Positions 35,845 to 44,284 of a stretch of 64,000 nt of DNA are shown here, in pieces (the first letter of the stretch is position 1; every line of letters starts with the position of its first letter). The notes under the pieces are model-generated. The model was not told where the DNA came from. It was given only the letters and a program-made list of their open reading frames with translations, and did no database searches. Position numbers and translations under genes: made by a program. Source of the stretch: SZUA-229 sp041589175 (GTDB lineage: Bacteria; Pseudomonadota; Gammaproteobacteria; SZUA-229); assembly GCA_041589175.1 (NCBI GenBank), contig JBFHWF010000002.1, positions 17,905 through 81,904 on the forward strand, written 5' to 3'.

Positions 35845-37214
35845 CTCAAATGAAGCAAGCCGAAGCGATTAAGCAGCAGGCGGATATCCTGGTTGTGGAA
35901 GACGACGCGGAACTGCGTGAAGCTATCTGTGATACCTGTGAAATAGCTGGTTACGAAGTAATCTGCGCCGAACATGGACAGGCCGCACTGGCACGCCTCG
36001 CGGATAGCCAGTTCAGACTGGTACTGACCGATATCCAGATGCAACCCATGGACGGCTACGATTTATTGCGTCATATACGAGAATACCAACCCGAGTTGCC
36101 GGTAATCGTAATGACGGCTTATGCGAGTATCGAGAAGGCCGTTGATATTATGCGCATGGGTGCGAGTGATTATCTGGTAAAACCTTTCGAGGCGGAGGTA
36201 TTACAGGAACTCATTGATCGCTACATGCCCGAAAAGCTGTCAGCAATTGATGAAGCCGAGTTAATCGCCGAAGATCCCAAGATGCAGTCGCTTAAGTTAC
36301 TGGCTAGCAAGGTGGCACAGAGTGATGCAACGGTTCTGTTGCATGGTGAAAGTGGTGTTGGTAAAGAAGTATTCGCACAGTTTATACATAATCAGTCAAG
36401 TCGACGTGATTATCCTTTTGTTGCAATTAACTGCGCGGCAATTCCAGAAAATATGCTCGAGGCGGTACTGTTTGGTTATGAAAAAGGTGCCTTTACTGGT
36501 GCGCATCAGTCAACGCCTGGTAAATTCGAGCTGGCACAGAATGGCACACTGTTACTCGACGAAATTTCCGAAATGGATGCGGCTCTGCAGGCAAAACTGT
36601 TACGTGTGTTGCAGGAAAAAGAAGTTGAGCGACTGGGATCTCGTAAGCCGCTGAAACTGGACGTTCGTGTACTGGCAACCACCAATCGTAATCTCAAGCG
36701 GGAGGTCAGTGAAGGGCGGTTTCGTGAAGACCTGTTCTATCGTCTGAGTGTTTTCCCGATGCAGATTCCACCATTACGTGATCGTGTCGCCGATATTATT
36801 CCTATTGCCGTGCGATTGTTAAATAGACATGCAGGAAATCGTGACAATAGTTTGCAACTAAGTCCAGAAGCACAGCAGAAGTTATTGAACTATTCCTGGC
36901 GTGGTAATGTGCGTGAGCTGGACAATGTCATGCAACGTGCCCTGATTTTCCGCGAAGGTAACGAAGTCAGCGCGATGCATATCCATCTGGAAACTGATGA
37001 TTATGGGCAGTCGGCAGAAAGCCTGACAGCAGATAATACAAGCCAGAATTCTGAACTAATGCATGGCCTCAAGGATCGTGAGCAACAGTTAATCCTGGAA
37101 GCACTAAAGGCTGGAAACGGTAGCCGAAAATATGCGGCTGAGCGTTTAGGTATAAGTCCACGTACATTACGTTATAAGTTAGCACGCATGCGAGATGCAG
37201 GTATTACGGTTTAA
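35841..37214 (+). CDS. fleR: Flagellar response regulator FleR (FlrC), sigma-54 activator
   Basis: NtrC-type activator of middle flagellar promoters. The receiver domain has the phosphoacceptor Asp64 (VLTDIQMQPMDGYDL). The AAA+ domain has Walker A GESGVGKEV and the sigma-54 motif GAFTGA. A Fis-type helix-turn-helix closes the protein (YAAERLGISPRTLRYKLARM). It has 457 residues. fliE begins 15 bases after it, so fliEFGHIJ may be read through from the fleSR promoter. Confidence 0.95.
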   Translation: MTQMKQAEAIKQQADILVVEDDAELREAICDTCEIAGYEVICAEHGQAALARLADSQFRLVLTDIQMQPMDGYDLLRHIREYQPELPVIVMTAYASIEKAVDIMRMGASDYLVKPFEAEVLQELIDRYMPEKLSAIDEAELIAEDPKMQSLKLLASKVAQSDATVLLHGESGVGKEVFAQFIHNQSSRRDYPFVAINCAAIPENMLEAVLFGYEKGAFTGAHQSTPGKFELAQNGTLLLDEISEMDAALQAKLLRVLQEKEVERLGSRKPLKLDVRVLATTNRNLKREVSEGRFREDLFYRLSVFPMQIPPLRDRVADIIPIAVRLLNRHAGNRDNSLQLSPEAQQKLLNYSWRGNVRELDNVMQRALIFREGNEVSAMHIHLETDDYGQSAESLTADNTSQNSELMHGLKDREQQLILEALKAGNGSRKYAAERLGISPRTLRYKLARMRDAGITV

Positions 37215-37229
37215 GGTGAGGTAGTTTCG

Positions 37230-37568
37230 ATGAGTAACAATATTAATGTTCAACAGTTACTTGCGCAGATGCGCGTCATGGAAGCCCAGGCAAAGGCTCA
37301 GATAACCGAGCCAGGTGCCATTAACCAGGCAAACAATGTAAATGGCCCCGACTTTTCCGAGTTACTGGCAAACCAGATTAACCAGGTAAATGACACTATG
37401 CAGGCATCTGGAAAAATGGCTGCGGCATTTGAAAAAGGAGAGGCTGATATTTCCATGGCACAGCTGATGGTGCAGATGGAAAAATCCAGTGTCTCCTTCC
37501 AGGCAATGACACAGATTCGAAACCGACTCCTGAGTGCCTACCAGGAAATTATGAATATGCCGGTTTAA
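37230..37568 (+). CDS. fliE: Flagellar hook-basal body adaptor FliE
   Basis: Joins the MS-ring to the rod. Family segments are present: DFSELLANQINQVNDTMQASGKMAAAFEKGE and the C-terminal VSFQAMTQIRNRLLSAYQEIMNMPV. The 112 residues are standard. No separate promoter is apparent in the short gap after fleR. Confidence 0.96.
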   Translation: MSNNINVQQLLAQMRVMEAQAKAQITEPGAINQANNVNGPDFSELLANQINQVNDTMQASGKMAAAFEKGEADISMAQLMVQMEKSSVSFQAMTQIRNRLLSAYQEIMNMPV

Positions 37569-37602
37569 GGCTGTAAACGAGAATAGTTAATCGGACAGAA
37601 TT

Positions 37603-39294
37603 ATGGCAGAGCAAGTTGTTGAAACTCCACCCGGCGTGATGATGGTTCCCTTGCCCCGCATCATTGGTGCGGTGCTTGGCGTTGTCGTAACCGTACTGGT
37701 CAGTATTGGTATTTACAGCTGGGGAACAACGCCGAATTACGCTTCATTGTATACCGGGCTGGAACCCGGTGATGCGGCTGAAGTCGTTGCTGCTTTGCAG
37801 GCTGCAGGGATTGAGTATGAACTGAACGCTGCCTCTGGACAGGTCATGGTTGACAGTAGTCGTGTACACGAAGCACGTTTGAAAATGGCTGCCCAGGGTC
37901 TGCCTAAAGGCACAGCGATCGGTGTTGAAATGCTGCAGGAAGAGCAGAGTTTTGGCACCTCGCAATTTGTTGAGAGTGCACGCTATCACCATGCTATGGA
38001 AACCGAGCTGGCACGTACTATTAGCACCATGCGTAATGTTAAATCAGCGCGAGTGCATCTGGCCATTCCAAAACATTCCGTATTTGTGCGCAAGCGTGAA
38101 CAGCCCAGTGCGTCTGTTGCTCTCAGCCTGTATGGTGGACGAAACATGGAGCAGGGGCAGGTCAATGCGATTGTGCATATGGTTGCTTCGAGTATTTCCA
38201 GTCTGTCTCCAGAACATGTCACGGTAGTTGATCAGAATGGTCGCCTGTTATCGTCGGGTGATATTTCCGGTAATGTGGCAATGACCGCAAAGCAGTACGA
38301 TTATACCCGCCAGGTCGAAGAAGATTATGCGCGTCGTATCGAGCGTTTGCTGGAGCCCATTATCGGGCTGGGTAAAGTGCGAGCCACGGTTAATGCGAAT
38401 ATCGATTTTACCCAGCAGGAAAGTACCGAAGAGCTGTTTAATAATGCTAACCAGGTGGTGCGCAGTGAGCAGTCATCTGAAACCAGTCGATTTAACAAAG
38501 ATGCGACTGCAGGTGTTCCCGGTGCACTGGCAAATCAGCCACCGGAAGGTGGTCAGCTACAACCCGGTGCGGGTGAACTCGATGGTGAAGCTGCCACTGC
38601 CGCTCGACCCGCCCCTCTCAACACTAGCAAGAATTCAGTTCGCAATTATGAAGTGGACCGTACCATTCGTCACCTTCGTCAGAGTACCGGAAAGATTATG
38701 CGCCTGAGTGTAGCCGTGTTGGTGGATGATCGTGTCAGTGTGGCAGATGATGGTAGTACCACTCGTACACCATTGAGTAATGAGGAAATCACGCGAATGA
38801 ACACGCTGGTACGTCAGACCATTGGCTTTGATGAAGAGCGTGGCGATGAAGTTAACGTGATTAATGCATCGTTTACTCCGCTGGATGAAATTGGTGAAGT
38901 TCCTGAAGGTTCATTACTCGAAAATCCATGGATACAGTTCGCGCTTAAGTGGATCTGGCCGTTTATACTTATACTGATCGTTATCTTTACTATTCTCAAA
39001 CCCTCGATCAAGGGATTGACCAGCTATACCCCGCCAGGACATCGGCTTGAGTCGGAAGGTGAAGAAGCCGGTGAGGGCGGTGCTAGAGCCGGTGGCAGAG
39101 GCGAAGCTGGCGAGGGTGGTGTAGAAGGTCTGGAAGGCCCCGAAGGTGTCGCACAGCTGGAGCATATGGGTGAAGGTGGTATTCCACTGCCGAAGGACCA
39201 CGACGAAAAAGTTGAGTTTGCCCAGAATATGGCAAAAGAAGATCCCAAGAAGGTCGCCATTGTTGTCAAAGACTGGCTGGCCAATGAAAGTTAA
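37603..39294 (+). CDS. fliF: Flagellar MS-ring protein FliF
   Basis: Inner-membrane ring that houses the export gate. Two transmembrane segments flank the periplasmic region, one near residues 20-42 and one near 445-465. Ring-building motifs are present (YASLYTGLEPGDAAEVVAAL and RVHLAIPKHSVFVRKREQPSASV). The C-terminal cytoplasmic tail that binds FliG is intact (PKKVAIVVKDWL). Just before it lies an unusually Gly/Glu-rich linker of about 50 residues (EEAGEGGARAGGRGEAGEGG and beyond). The 563 residues are normal. Confidence 0.97.
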   Translation: MAEQVVETPPGVMMVPLPRIIGAVLGVVVTVLVSIGIYSWGTTPNYASLYTGLEPGDAAEVVAALQAAGIEYELNAASGQVMVDSSRVHEARLKMAAQGLPKGTAIGVEMLQEEQSFGTSQFVESARYHHAMETELARTISTMRNVKSARVHLAIPKHSVFVRKREQPSASVALSLYGGRNMEQGQVNAIVHMVASSISSLSPEHVTVVDQNGRLLSSGDISGNVAMTAKQYDYTRQVEEDYARRIERLLEPIIGLGKVRATVNANIDFTQQESTEELFNNANQVVRSEQSSETSRFNKDATAGVPGALANQPPEGGQLQPGAGELDGEAATAARPAPLNTSKNSVRNYEVDRTIRHLRQSTGKIMRLSVAVLVDDRVSVADDGSTTRTPLSNEEITRMNTLVRQTIGFDEERGDEVNVINASFTPLDEIGEVPEGSLLENPWIQFALKWIWPFILILIVIFTILKPSIKGLTSYTPPGHRLESEGEEAGEGGARAGGRGEAGEGGVEGLEGPEGVAQLEHMGEGGIPLPKDHDEKVEFAQNMAKEDPKKVAIVVKDWLANES

Positions 39295-39311
39295 TGAGAG
39301 GTAGCTAAATA

Positions 39312-40322
39312 ATGGCAGATGAAAAACTACCCGCATTAACTGGCGTACAGCGAGCCGCTGTGCTGTTAATGGTCATCGGTTCGGAAAACGCCGCAGAAGT
39401 ATTGAAGCACATGAATCCCAAGGAGGTTCAGAGCCTCGGTTCAGCGATGGCTAATCTGCAGAATGTAAACAAGGCGACCATGGAAAAGGTGATGGATGAT
39501 TTCATCAGCGAAGTTCACAATAAAACCTCGGTGGGGATCGGTTCCGAGGACTATATTCGCGAGATGATGGTGAATGCGCTCGGCGAAGATAAGGCCAATA
39601 ATATGATTGACCGTATTCTTCTCGGCAGTGGCAATAAGGGGCTCGAGTCATTGAAATGGATGGACGCGCGCTCGGTTGCAGAGGTGATCCGTCTGGAGCA
39701 CCCACAGATTATCGCCATCGTGCTGGCCTATCTGGAGCCTGATCAGTCGGCAGAAGTTCTGAAAATGCTACCCGAGCGTGCGCGCCCGGATATTCTGATG
39801 CGTGTCGCTTCGCTGGAAGGCATCCCCCCCTCGGCACTGCAGGAACTCGATAAAATTATGGAGCGGCAGTTTTCAGGAAACCAGAATGTCAGCCAGAACA
39901 GCATGGGTGGTCTTAAAACTGCGGCGAATATTCTTAACTTTATGGATTCCGCTATCGAAGGCTCGATTATGGAAACCATTGGCGATATCGACCAGGATAT
40001 GCAGGAAGGTATCTCGGAACTCATGTTTGTATTCGATAACCTGAATGAGGTTGATGATAGAGGTATACAGGCACTGTTGAGAGAGATTTCTACAGATATT
40101 CTGACACTCGCACTGAAGGGTGCCGATGAAGGCCTGAAAGAAAAAATTCTCAAGAATATGTCGAAGCGTGCGGCAGAAATGCTGCGTGAAGACATGGAAG
40201 CCAGTGGTCCCGTACGCCTGAGTGAAGTCGAAACCGCTCAGAAGGAAATACTCAGCACGGCACGCCGACTGGCGGATGAAGGTGAGATTATGCTGGGTGG
40301 TGGCGGTGAAGAGTTTGTATAA
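39312..40322 (+). CDS. fliG: Flagellar motor switch protein FliG
   Basis: Rotor protein that contacts the stator and sets torque and direction. The N-terminal FliF-binding domain (GVQRAAVLLMVIGSENAAEVLKHM), the middle EHPQ motif (EVIRLEHPQIIAIVLAYL) and the C-terminal charged helix (DDRGIQALLREISTDILTLALKGA) are all present. The 336 residues are standard. Confidence 0.98.
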   Translation: MADEKLPALTGVQRAAVLLMVIGSENAAEVLKHMNPKEVQSLGSAMANLQNVNKATMEKVMDDFISEVHNKTSVGIGSEDYIREMMVNALGEDKANNMIDRILLGSGNKGLESLKWMDARSVAEVIRLEHPQIIAIVLAYLEPDQSAEVLKMLPERARPDILMRVASLEGIPPSALQELDKIMERQFSGNQNVSQNSMGGLKTAANILNFMDSAIEGSIMETIGDIDQDMQEGISELMFVFDNLNEVDDRGIQALLREISTDILTLALKGADEGLKEKILKNMSKRAAEMLREDMEASGPVRLSEVETAQKEILSTARRLADEGEIMLGGGGEEFV

Positions 40323-40360
40323 GGTTCAGGCGGGCAATGCCTGATCTTTAAGGTGAACAG

Positions 40361-41029
40361 ATGCCAAAAAAATATACGGTAACAGATGCAGATATACAGC
40401 ATTACCTGCCCCCGGAGTTGACGGGACCAATCGTTGGCATGCGGGAAGACAGTGTTCGCCCCAAAACCGTAGAAGAAATCGAAGAGATTCAGAAAAAAGC
40501 CTACGAGGAAGCCTACCAGGAAGGTTATAAAAAAGGCTTCGAAGAAGGCAGCCAGAAAGGCTACGAGGAAATGCAGATTGAAGTAAAGGCATTTCGCGAA
40601 AAGGCCACACAGTTAGAATCAATCATCCGCTTTATGAATCACCCCCTCGAGAATATGGACGAGGCAGTTGAGCAGCAGCTTTCGAACCTTGCCGTTGAGC
40701 TTGCAAGGCATTTACTGAAAAAGGAAAGTAGCCTGGAAGCCGAACATATTTATGCACTGGTGCATGAATCGCTGGAGTATCTGCCAGTGCGTTCGCGTAA
40801 TGTTTGTGTGCGCCTGCACCCGGATGATCTGGCATTGCTTAATCAGGCAGAAATCGATATCGATAATCAGAGCTGGAGCTATGTGTCCGACAATAATATT
40901 ACCCCTGGTGGTTGCCTGGTGGAGTCGGATGCTTCACATATCGATGCCAGCGTAGAAACGCGTCTGCAACAGCTGGTAGAACAACTGGATCTGCATGAGT
41001 CGGGAGAAAATACCGATGCAGATGAGTGA
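40361..41029 (+). CDS. fliH: Flagellar export regulator FliH
   Basis: Binds and regulates the export ATPase FliI. The N-terminal half contains the typical short repeats with small residues (AYEEAYQEGYKKGFEEG, then SQKGYEE), which form the long helix. The C-terminal domain has RNVCVRLHPDDLALL and GGCLVESDASHIDASVETRL. It has 222 residues. Its 3' end overlaps the start of fliI by 14 bases. Confidence 0.94.
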   Translation: MPKKYTVTDADIQHYLPPELTGPIVGMREDSVRPKTVEEIEEIQKKAYEEAYQEGYKKGFEEGSQKGYEEMQIEVKAFREKATQLESIIRFMNHPLENMDEAVEQQLSNLAVELARHLLKKESSLEAEHIYALVHESLEYLPVRSRNVCVRLHPDDLALLNQAEIDIDNQSWSYVSDNNITPGGCLVESDASHIDASVETRLQQLVEQLDLHESGENTDADE

Positions 41030-42401
41030 TCATTATCAGAAGTGGCAGTCTAATCTCAGCAGAAAAAAATCCCTGCTAAGCTCCCCGGAACCGATAGTTG
41101 AAGGACGCCTGACGCGAATGGTGGGCTTAACACTTGAGGCCGTTGGCTGTGAGGCAGCTGTAGGCACTAGCTGTGATATCGTTGCACCGGGAAATCATCA
41201 TATTGAAGCCGAAGTGGTGGGGTTTTCCGATGAGAAAACTTTTCTCATGGCAATGGGTGAAAGTCGTGGTCTGGTGCCCAATGCACGCGTTATTCCGGTT
41301 GGCCATTCCAGTTTCGTGACCATCAGTGACGGATTTCTTGGGCGAGTTATTGATGGTCGAGGTCGTCCACTGGATGATCAGGGGCCTATTCGCATCACCG
41401 CAAAACATGCCATGGATATGCCGCTGGCAGGTAAGCCCGTAAACCCCCTCTTGCGTGAACCCATCAAGCAACCGTTAGATGTTGGCGTGCGTGCGATTAA
41501 TGCACTCCTGACCGTTGGCCGTGGCCAGCGAATGGGGCTATTTGCCGGTACCGGCGTGGGTAAGAGTATCTTGCTGGGGATGATGACAAAGTATACCGAG
41601 GCCGATGTGATCGTGGTTGGTCTGATCGGTGAGCGGGGACGAGAGGTGAAGGAGTTTGTGCAGGATATCCTTGGGCCTGAAGGCCTGCAACGAGCCTGTG
41701 TGGTTGCTGCACCTGCAGATGCTTCACCGCTGGTGCGTATTCATGGTGCGATGCTGGCCACCAGTGTCGCCGAGTACTTCCGTGACCAGGGTAAGAAGGT
41801 GCTGTTGCTGATGGATTCCCTGTCGCGATTCGCCCAGGCACAACGGGAAATTGGCCTGTCGATATCTGAACCACCCGCGACCCGAGGTTACCCGCCTTCG
41901 GTTTTTGCTCGTATTCCCCAACTGGTGGAGCGTGCGGGTAATGGTCAGGCAGGTAAAGGCTCAATCACGGCATTTTATACCGTGCTGACAGAAGGAGATG
42001 ATCAGAATGACCCTATTGCAGATGCTGCTCGCGGTATTCTTGATGGGCACATCGTATTATCTCGTCAGCTTGCGGATATGGGGCAGTACCCGGCTATTGA
42101 TATGGAATCTTCGGTAAGCCGTGTCATGCCGATGGTCACCGAAGAGTCTCAGTTACAGGCGAGTAACCGGGTCAAGCAGCTATACTCACTGTATGAACAG
42201 AACCGTGACCTGATAAATGTGGGTGCATACCAGGCGGGCACGAATCCGGCCATCGACCAGGCGATCATGATGCAGCCACGTATTCAGCAGTTCCTGAAGC
42301 AGGATATGACCGAAGCGGTTAATCTGAGTGACAGTCAGCATCAGCTCGATCAATTGATTGCTGAAGGTGACGCGGTTAGCAAGATTAATGAAACGGCATA
42401 A
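41016..42401 (+). CDS. fliI: Flagellum-specific export ATPase FliI
   Basis: ATPase of the flagellar type III export apparatus, related to the F1 beta subunit. Walker A is GLFAGTGVGKSILL and Walker B is VLLLMDSLSRFAQA; the export-ATPase segment GERGREVKEFV is also present. ATG 41016 is chosen because GGAG lies 9 bases before it; ATG 40995 deeper in fliH and ATG 41022 are alternatives. The product has 461 residues. Confidence 0.97.
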   Translation: MQMSDHYQKWQSNLSRKKSLLSSPEPIVEGRLTRMVGLTLEAVGCEAAVGTSCDIVAPGNHHIEAEVVGFSDEKTFLMAMGESRGLVPNARVIPVGHSSFVTISDGFLGRVIDGRGRPLDDQGPIRITAKHAMDMPLAGKPVNPLLREPIKQPLDVGVRAINALLTVGRGQRMGLFAGTGVGKSILLGMMTKYTEADVIVVGLIGERGREVKEFVQDILGPEGLQRACVVAAPADASPLVRIHGAMLATSVAEYFRDQGKKVLLLMDSLSRFAQAQREIGLSISEPPATRGYPPSVFARIPQLVERAGNGQAGKGSITAFYTVLTEGDDQNDPIADAARGILDGHIVLSRQLADMGQYPAIDMESSVSRVMPMVTEESQLQASNRVKQLYSLYEQNRDLINVGAYQAGTNPAIDQAIMMQPRIQQFLKQDMTEAVNLSDSQHQLDQLIAEGDAVSKINETA

Positions 42402-42433
42402 AGTTTGAATGTATATAACCTGAGAGGCATGTG

Positions 42434-42871
42434 ATGCGCTCGAAACGCATGCAATCCATCGCACATATTGCGGACCAGCAACAGCAGGAGGCTGTGCAGG
42501 TGTATGTGGCTGCGCAGCAATCGGTGGTAGAGGCTCAGCATCAGCTCGAACAGTTACTTGATTACCGTATTGAGTACAGTGAAAAGCGGGTCAGCTGCCA
42601 TATGTCGATTCACCAGTTACGGGATTACCAGCTGTTTCTCGACAAGCTGAACCAGAGTATCGAGCAGGCGCATCTTCAGATTGAGCATCGAAAGCAGCAC
42701 TGCGAAGCCCAGCGCCTTATCTGGTTGCAGACGCGTACGCGAAGCAAGGCGCTTGATGCAGTGATCACTAAATACCAGCAGCAGGAAGCGATGCTGGAAG
42801 CGCGTATCGAACAGAAAGAACAGGATGAGTTCGCCAGCCGTATCCTCGGCAGAAGACATAGCCAGAAATAA
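42434..42871 (+). CDS. fliJ: Flagellar export chaperone FliJ
   Basis: Coiled-coil stalk protein of the export ATPase complex. The 145-residue product is almost wholly helical, rich in Gln, Glu and Arg, with long heptad patterns. ATG 42434 is preferred because AGAGG lies 6 bases before it; a GTG one codon upstream is also possible. Identification rests on the helical pattern and the fliI-fliJ-fliK order. Confidence 0.92.
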   Translation: MRSKRMQSIAHIADQQQQEAVQVYVAAQQSVVEAQHQLEQLLDYRIEYSEKRVSCHMSIHQLRDYQLFLDKLNQSIEQAHLQIEHRKQHCEAQRLIWLQTRTRSKALDAVITKYQQQEAMLEARIEQKEQDEFASRILGRRHSQK

Positions 42872-42893
42872 CGATTAACGCAGCCAGTATAAG

Positions 42894-42910
42894 TTGGCAC
42901 GTCAATTGCG
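42894..42910 (+). promoter_or_regulatory. Sigma-54 promoter of fliK
   Basis: TTGGCACG-TCAA-TTGCG, essentially the full sigma-54 consensus TGGCACG-N4-TTGC with exact spacing (GG 42896-42897, GC 42908-42909). Transcription should start near 42921, which excludes the ATG at 42920 as the fliK start. Confidence 0.92.
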
Positions 42911-42949
42911 AATCTGTGTATGAAATGGTTTACAACACAGGTTGGAACA

Positions 42950-44284
42950 ATGGATACACAACAGCTTTCAGTTCTTCAGGTGGCAAAAACTCCCTCCGCA
43001 GCATCAAGGTCGACAACCGGTGTGACATCGACGGGGCAGGGTGAGGCAGAGTCACAGCCACAAGTATTCAAAGACCATCTTGAGCAGCAGCTAGAGCATC
43101 AGCTAGAGCAGCAGGTCGAAGCACCTGTCGAGTCCGAATATCTACAAAAAACTGTTGATAATCAACAAGATAAAACAATGCATGAATCACCCGCTTCGAC
43201 ACTTCTCATGAACAATGAGGATGCCCTGGTGATGACTGCAGAGCAGCAGGCAATCATGCTGGATAGCAGAATCAGCACGGCGCTGAGTAGTCAGCCTGAT
43301 TCACCTGAGCCGGGCTTGCCTGAACTCGATAGTTCAGCAGAATTGGTGATTCCGGGGCTAGCGACAGACATGCCATCTCAGAACGCAGGCTTGCCGCTGG
43401 GTGGCAATGCATTGCCGCAGGATCACATACCTCAACTCAGTCAGTCACCCGCACAGATAGTTTCCAGAGGTTTGCCATTTAAAGCTGCTAGTGACACAAC
43501 TGTGATGACAGGCTCGCAGCCGGTGATCACAGGTCAGGCCACTGGTATACAGCAGGCTGTCTTAGCACAGGCCAGTATTGTACAGGCGCAAAGTGAATCG
43601 ACTGATGTGCCAGTAACACAGTATATAGCACCGGTGTTGAAACCAGTGGTAGCAGCACTTGAGGGCGGGCTGCGTCAGGCCGAGGGTAAACCTGCACTGG
43701 ATGCCATTTTCAGTCAGCTGTCAGCGACACAGGTGCTGAATCAGGCCAGCCTGCAGCAGCGAGTACCAGAACTGAACCAGACAATGAGTCCACAACTTTC
43801 AGTATTTAATGCCACACCTGTGATGGATTCACCGCTGATGGCCAATGCTCAGACAGGTTTAAGTATTCCTGCGTCACTTGGAACTACGCAATGGTCACAG
43901 CAGATGAGTGAGCAGGTAAGTATGATGCTAAGAAATGGTCAGCAGGTCGCAGAAATCAGATTAAACCCGGCACATCTTGGGCCGATGGAAATTCGCCTGA
44001 CAGTGAATGATGATCAGGCGAGTGTGAATTTTATTGCCCAGCATGCACCAGTACGTGATGCAATTGATCAGGCATTACCCCGTCTCAGGGATATGCTTGA
44101 GCAGCAGGGGCTGAATCTTGCGGATGTAGATGTAGCGACTCATTCTGATACACAGCAGCAACAGGCAGAGGAATATTCAGCACAGGGTTCTGATGACGGA
44201 GAAGTTGTAACAGATAAGCAGGGTGAAACTCAGGGAGATGTGGTACAGCGAGTGATTGATAGTGGATTAAGTCTCTATGCCTGA
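42950..44284 (+). CDS. fliK: Flagellar hook-length control protein FliK
   Basis: Secreted ruler that measures the hook and switches export specificity. The C-terminal domain has the conserved core QVAEIRLNPAHLGPMEIRLTV and the following VRDAIDQALPRLRDMLEQQG. The long N-terminal region is Gln-rich and poorly conserved, as usual. ATG 42950 (MDTQQLSV) is chosen because the sigma-54 promoter places the transcript start next to ATG 42920. The product has 444 residues. Its last 10 bases overlap the end of the convergent kinase gene. Confidence 0.93.
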   Translation: MDTQQLSVLQVAKTPSAASRSTTGVTSTGQGEAESQPQVFKDHLEQQLEHQLEQQVEAPVESEYLQKTVDNQQDKTMHESPASTLLMNNEDALVMTAEQQAIMLDSRISTALSSQPDSPEPGLPELDSSAELVIPGLATDMPSQNAGLPLGGNALPQDHIPQLSQSPAQIVSRGLPFKAASDTTVMTGSQPVITGQATGIQQAVLAQASIVQAQSESTDVPVTQYIAPVLKPVVAALEGGLRQAEGKPALDAIFSQLSATQVLNQASLQQRVPELNQTMSPQLSVFNATPVMDSPLMANAQTGLSIPASLGTTQWSQQMSEQVSMMLRNGQQVAEIRLNPAHLGPMEIRLTVNDDQASVNFIAQHAPVRDAIDQALPRLRDMLEQQGLNLADVDVATHSDTQQQQAEEYSAQGSDDGEVVTDKQGETQGDVVQRVIDSGLSLYA

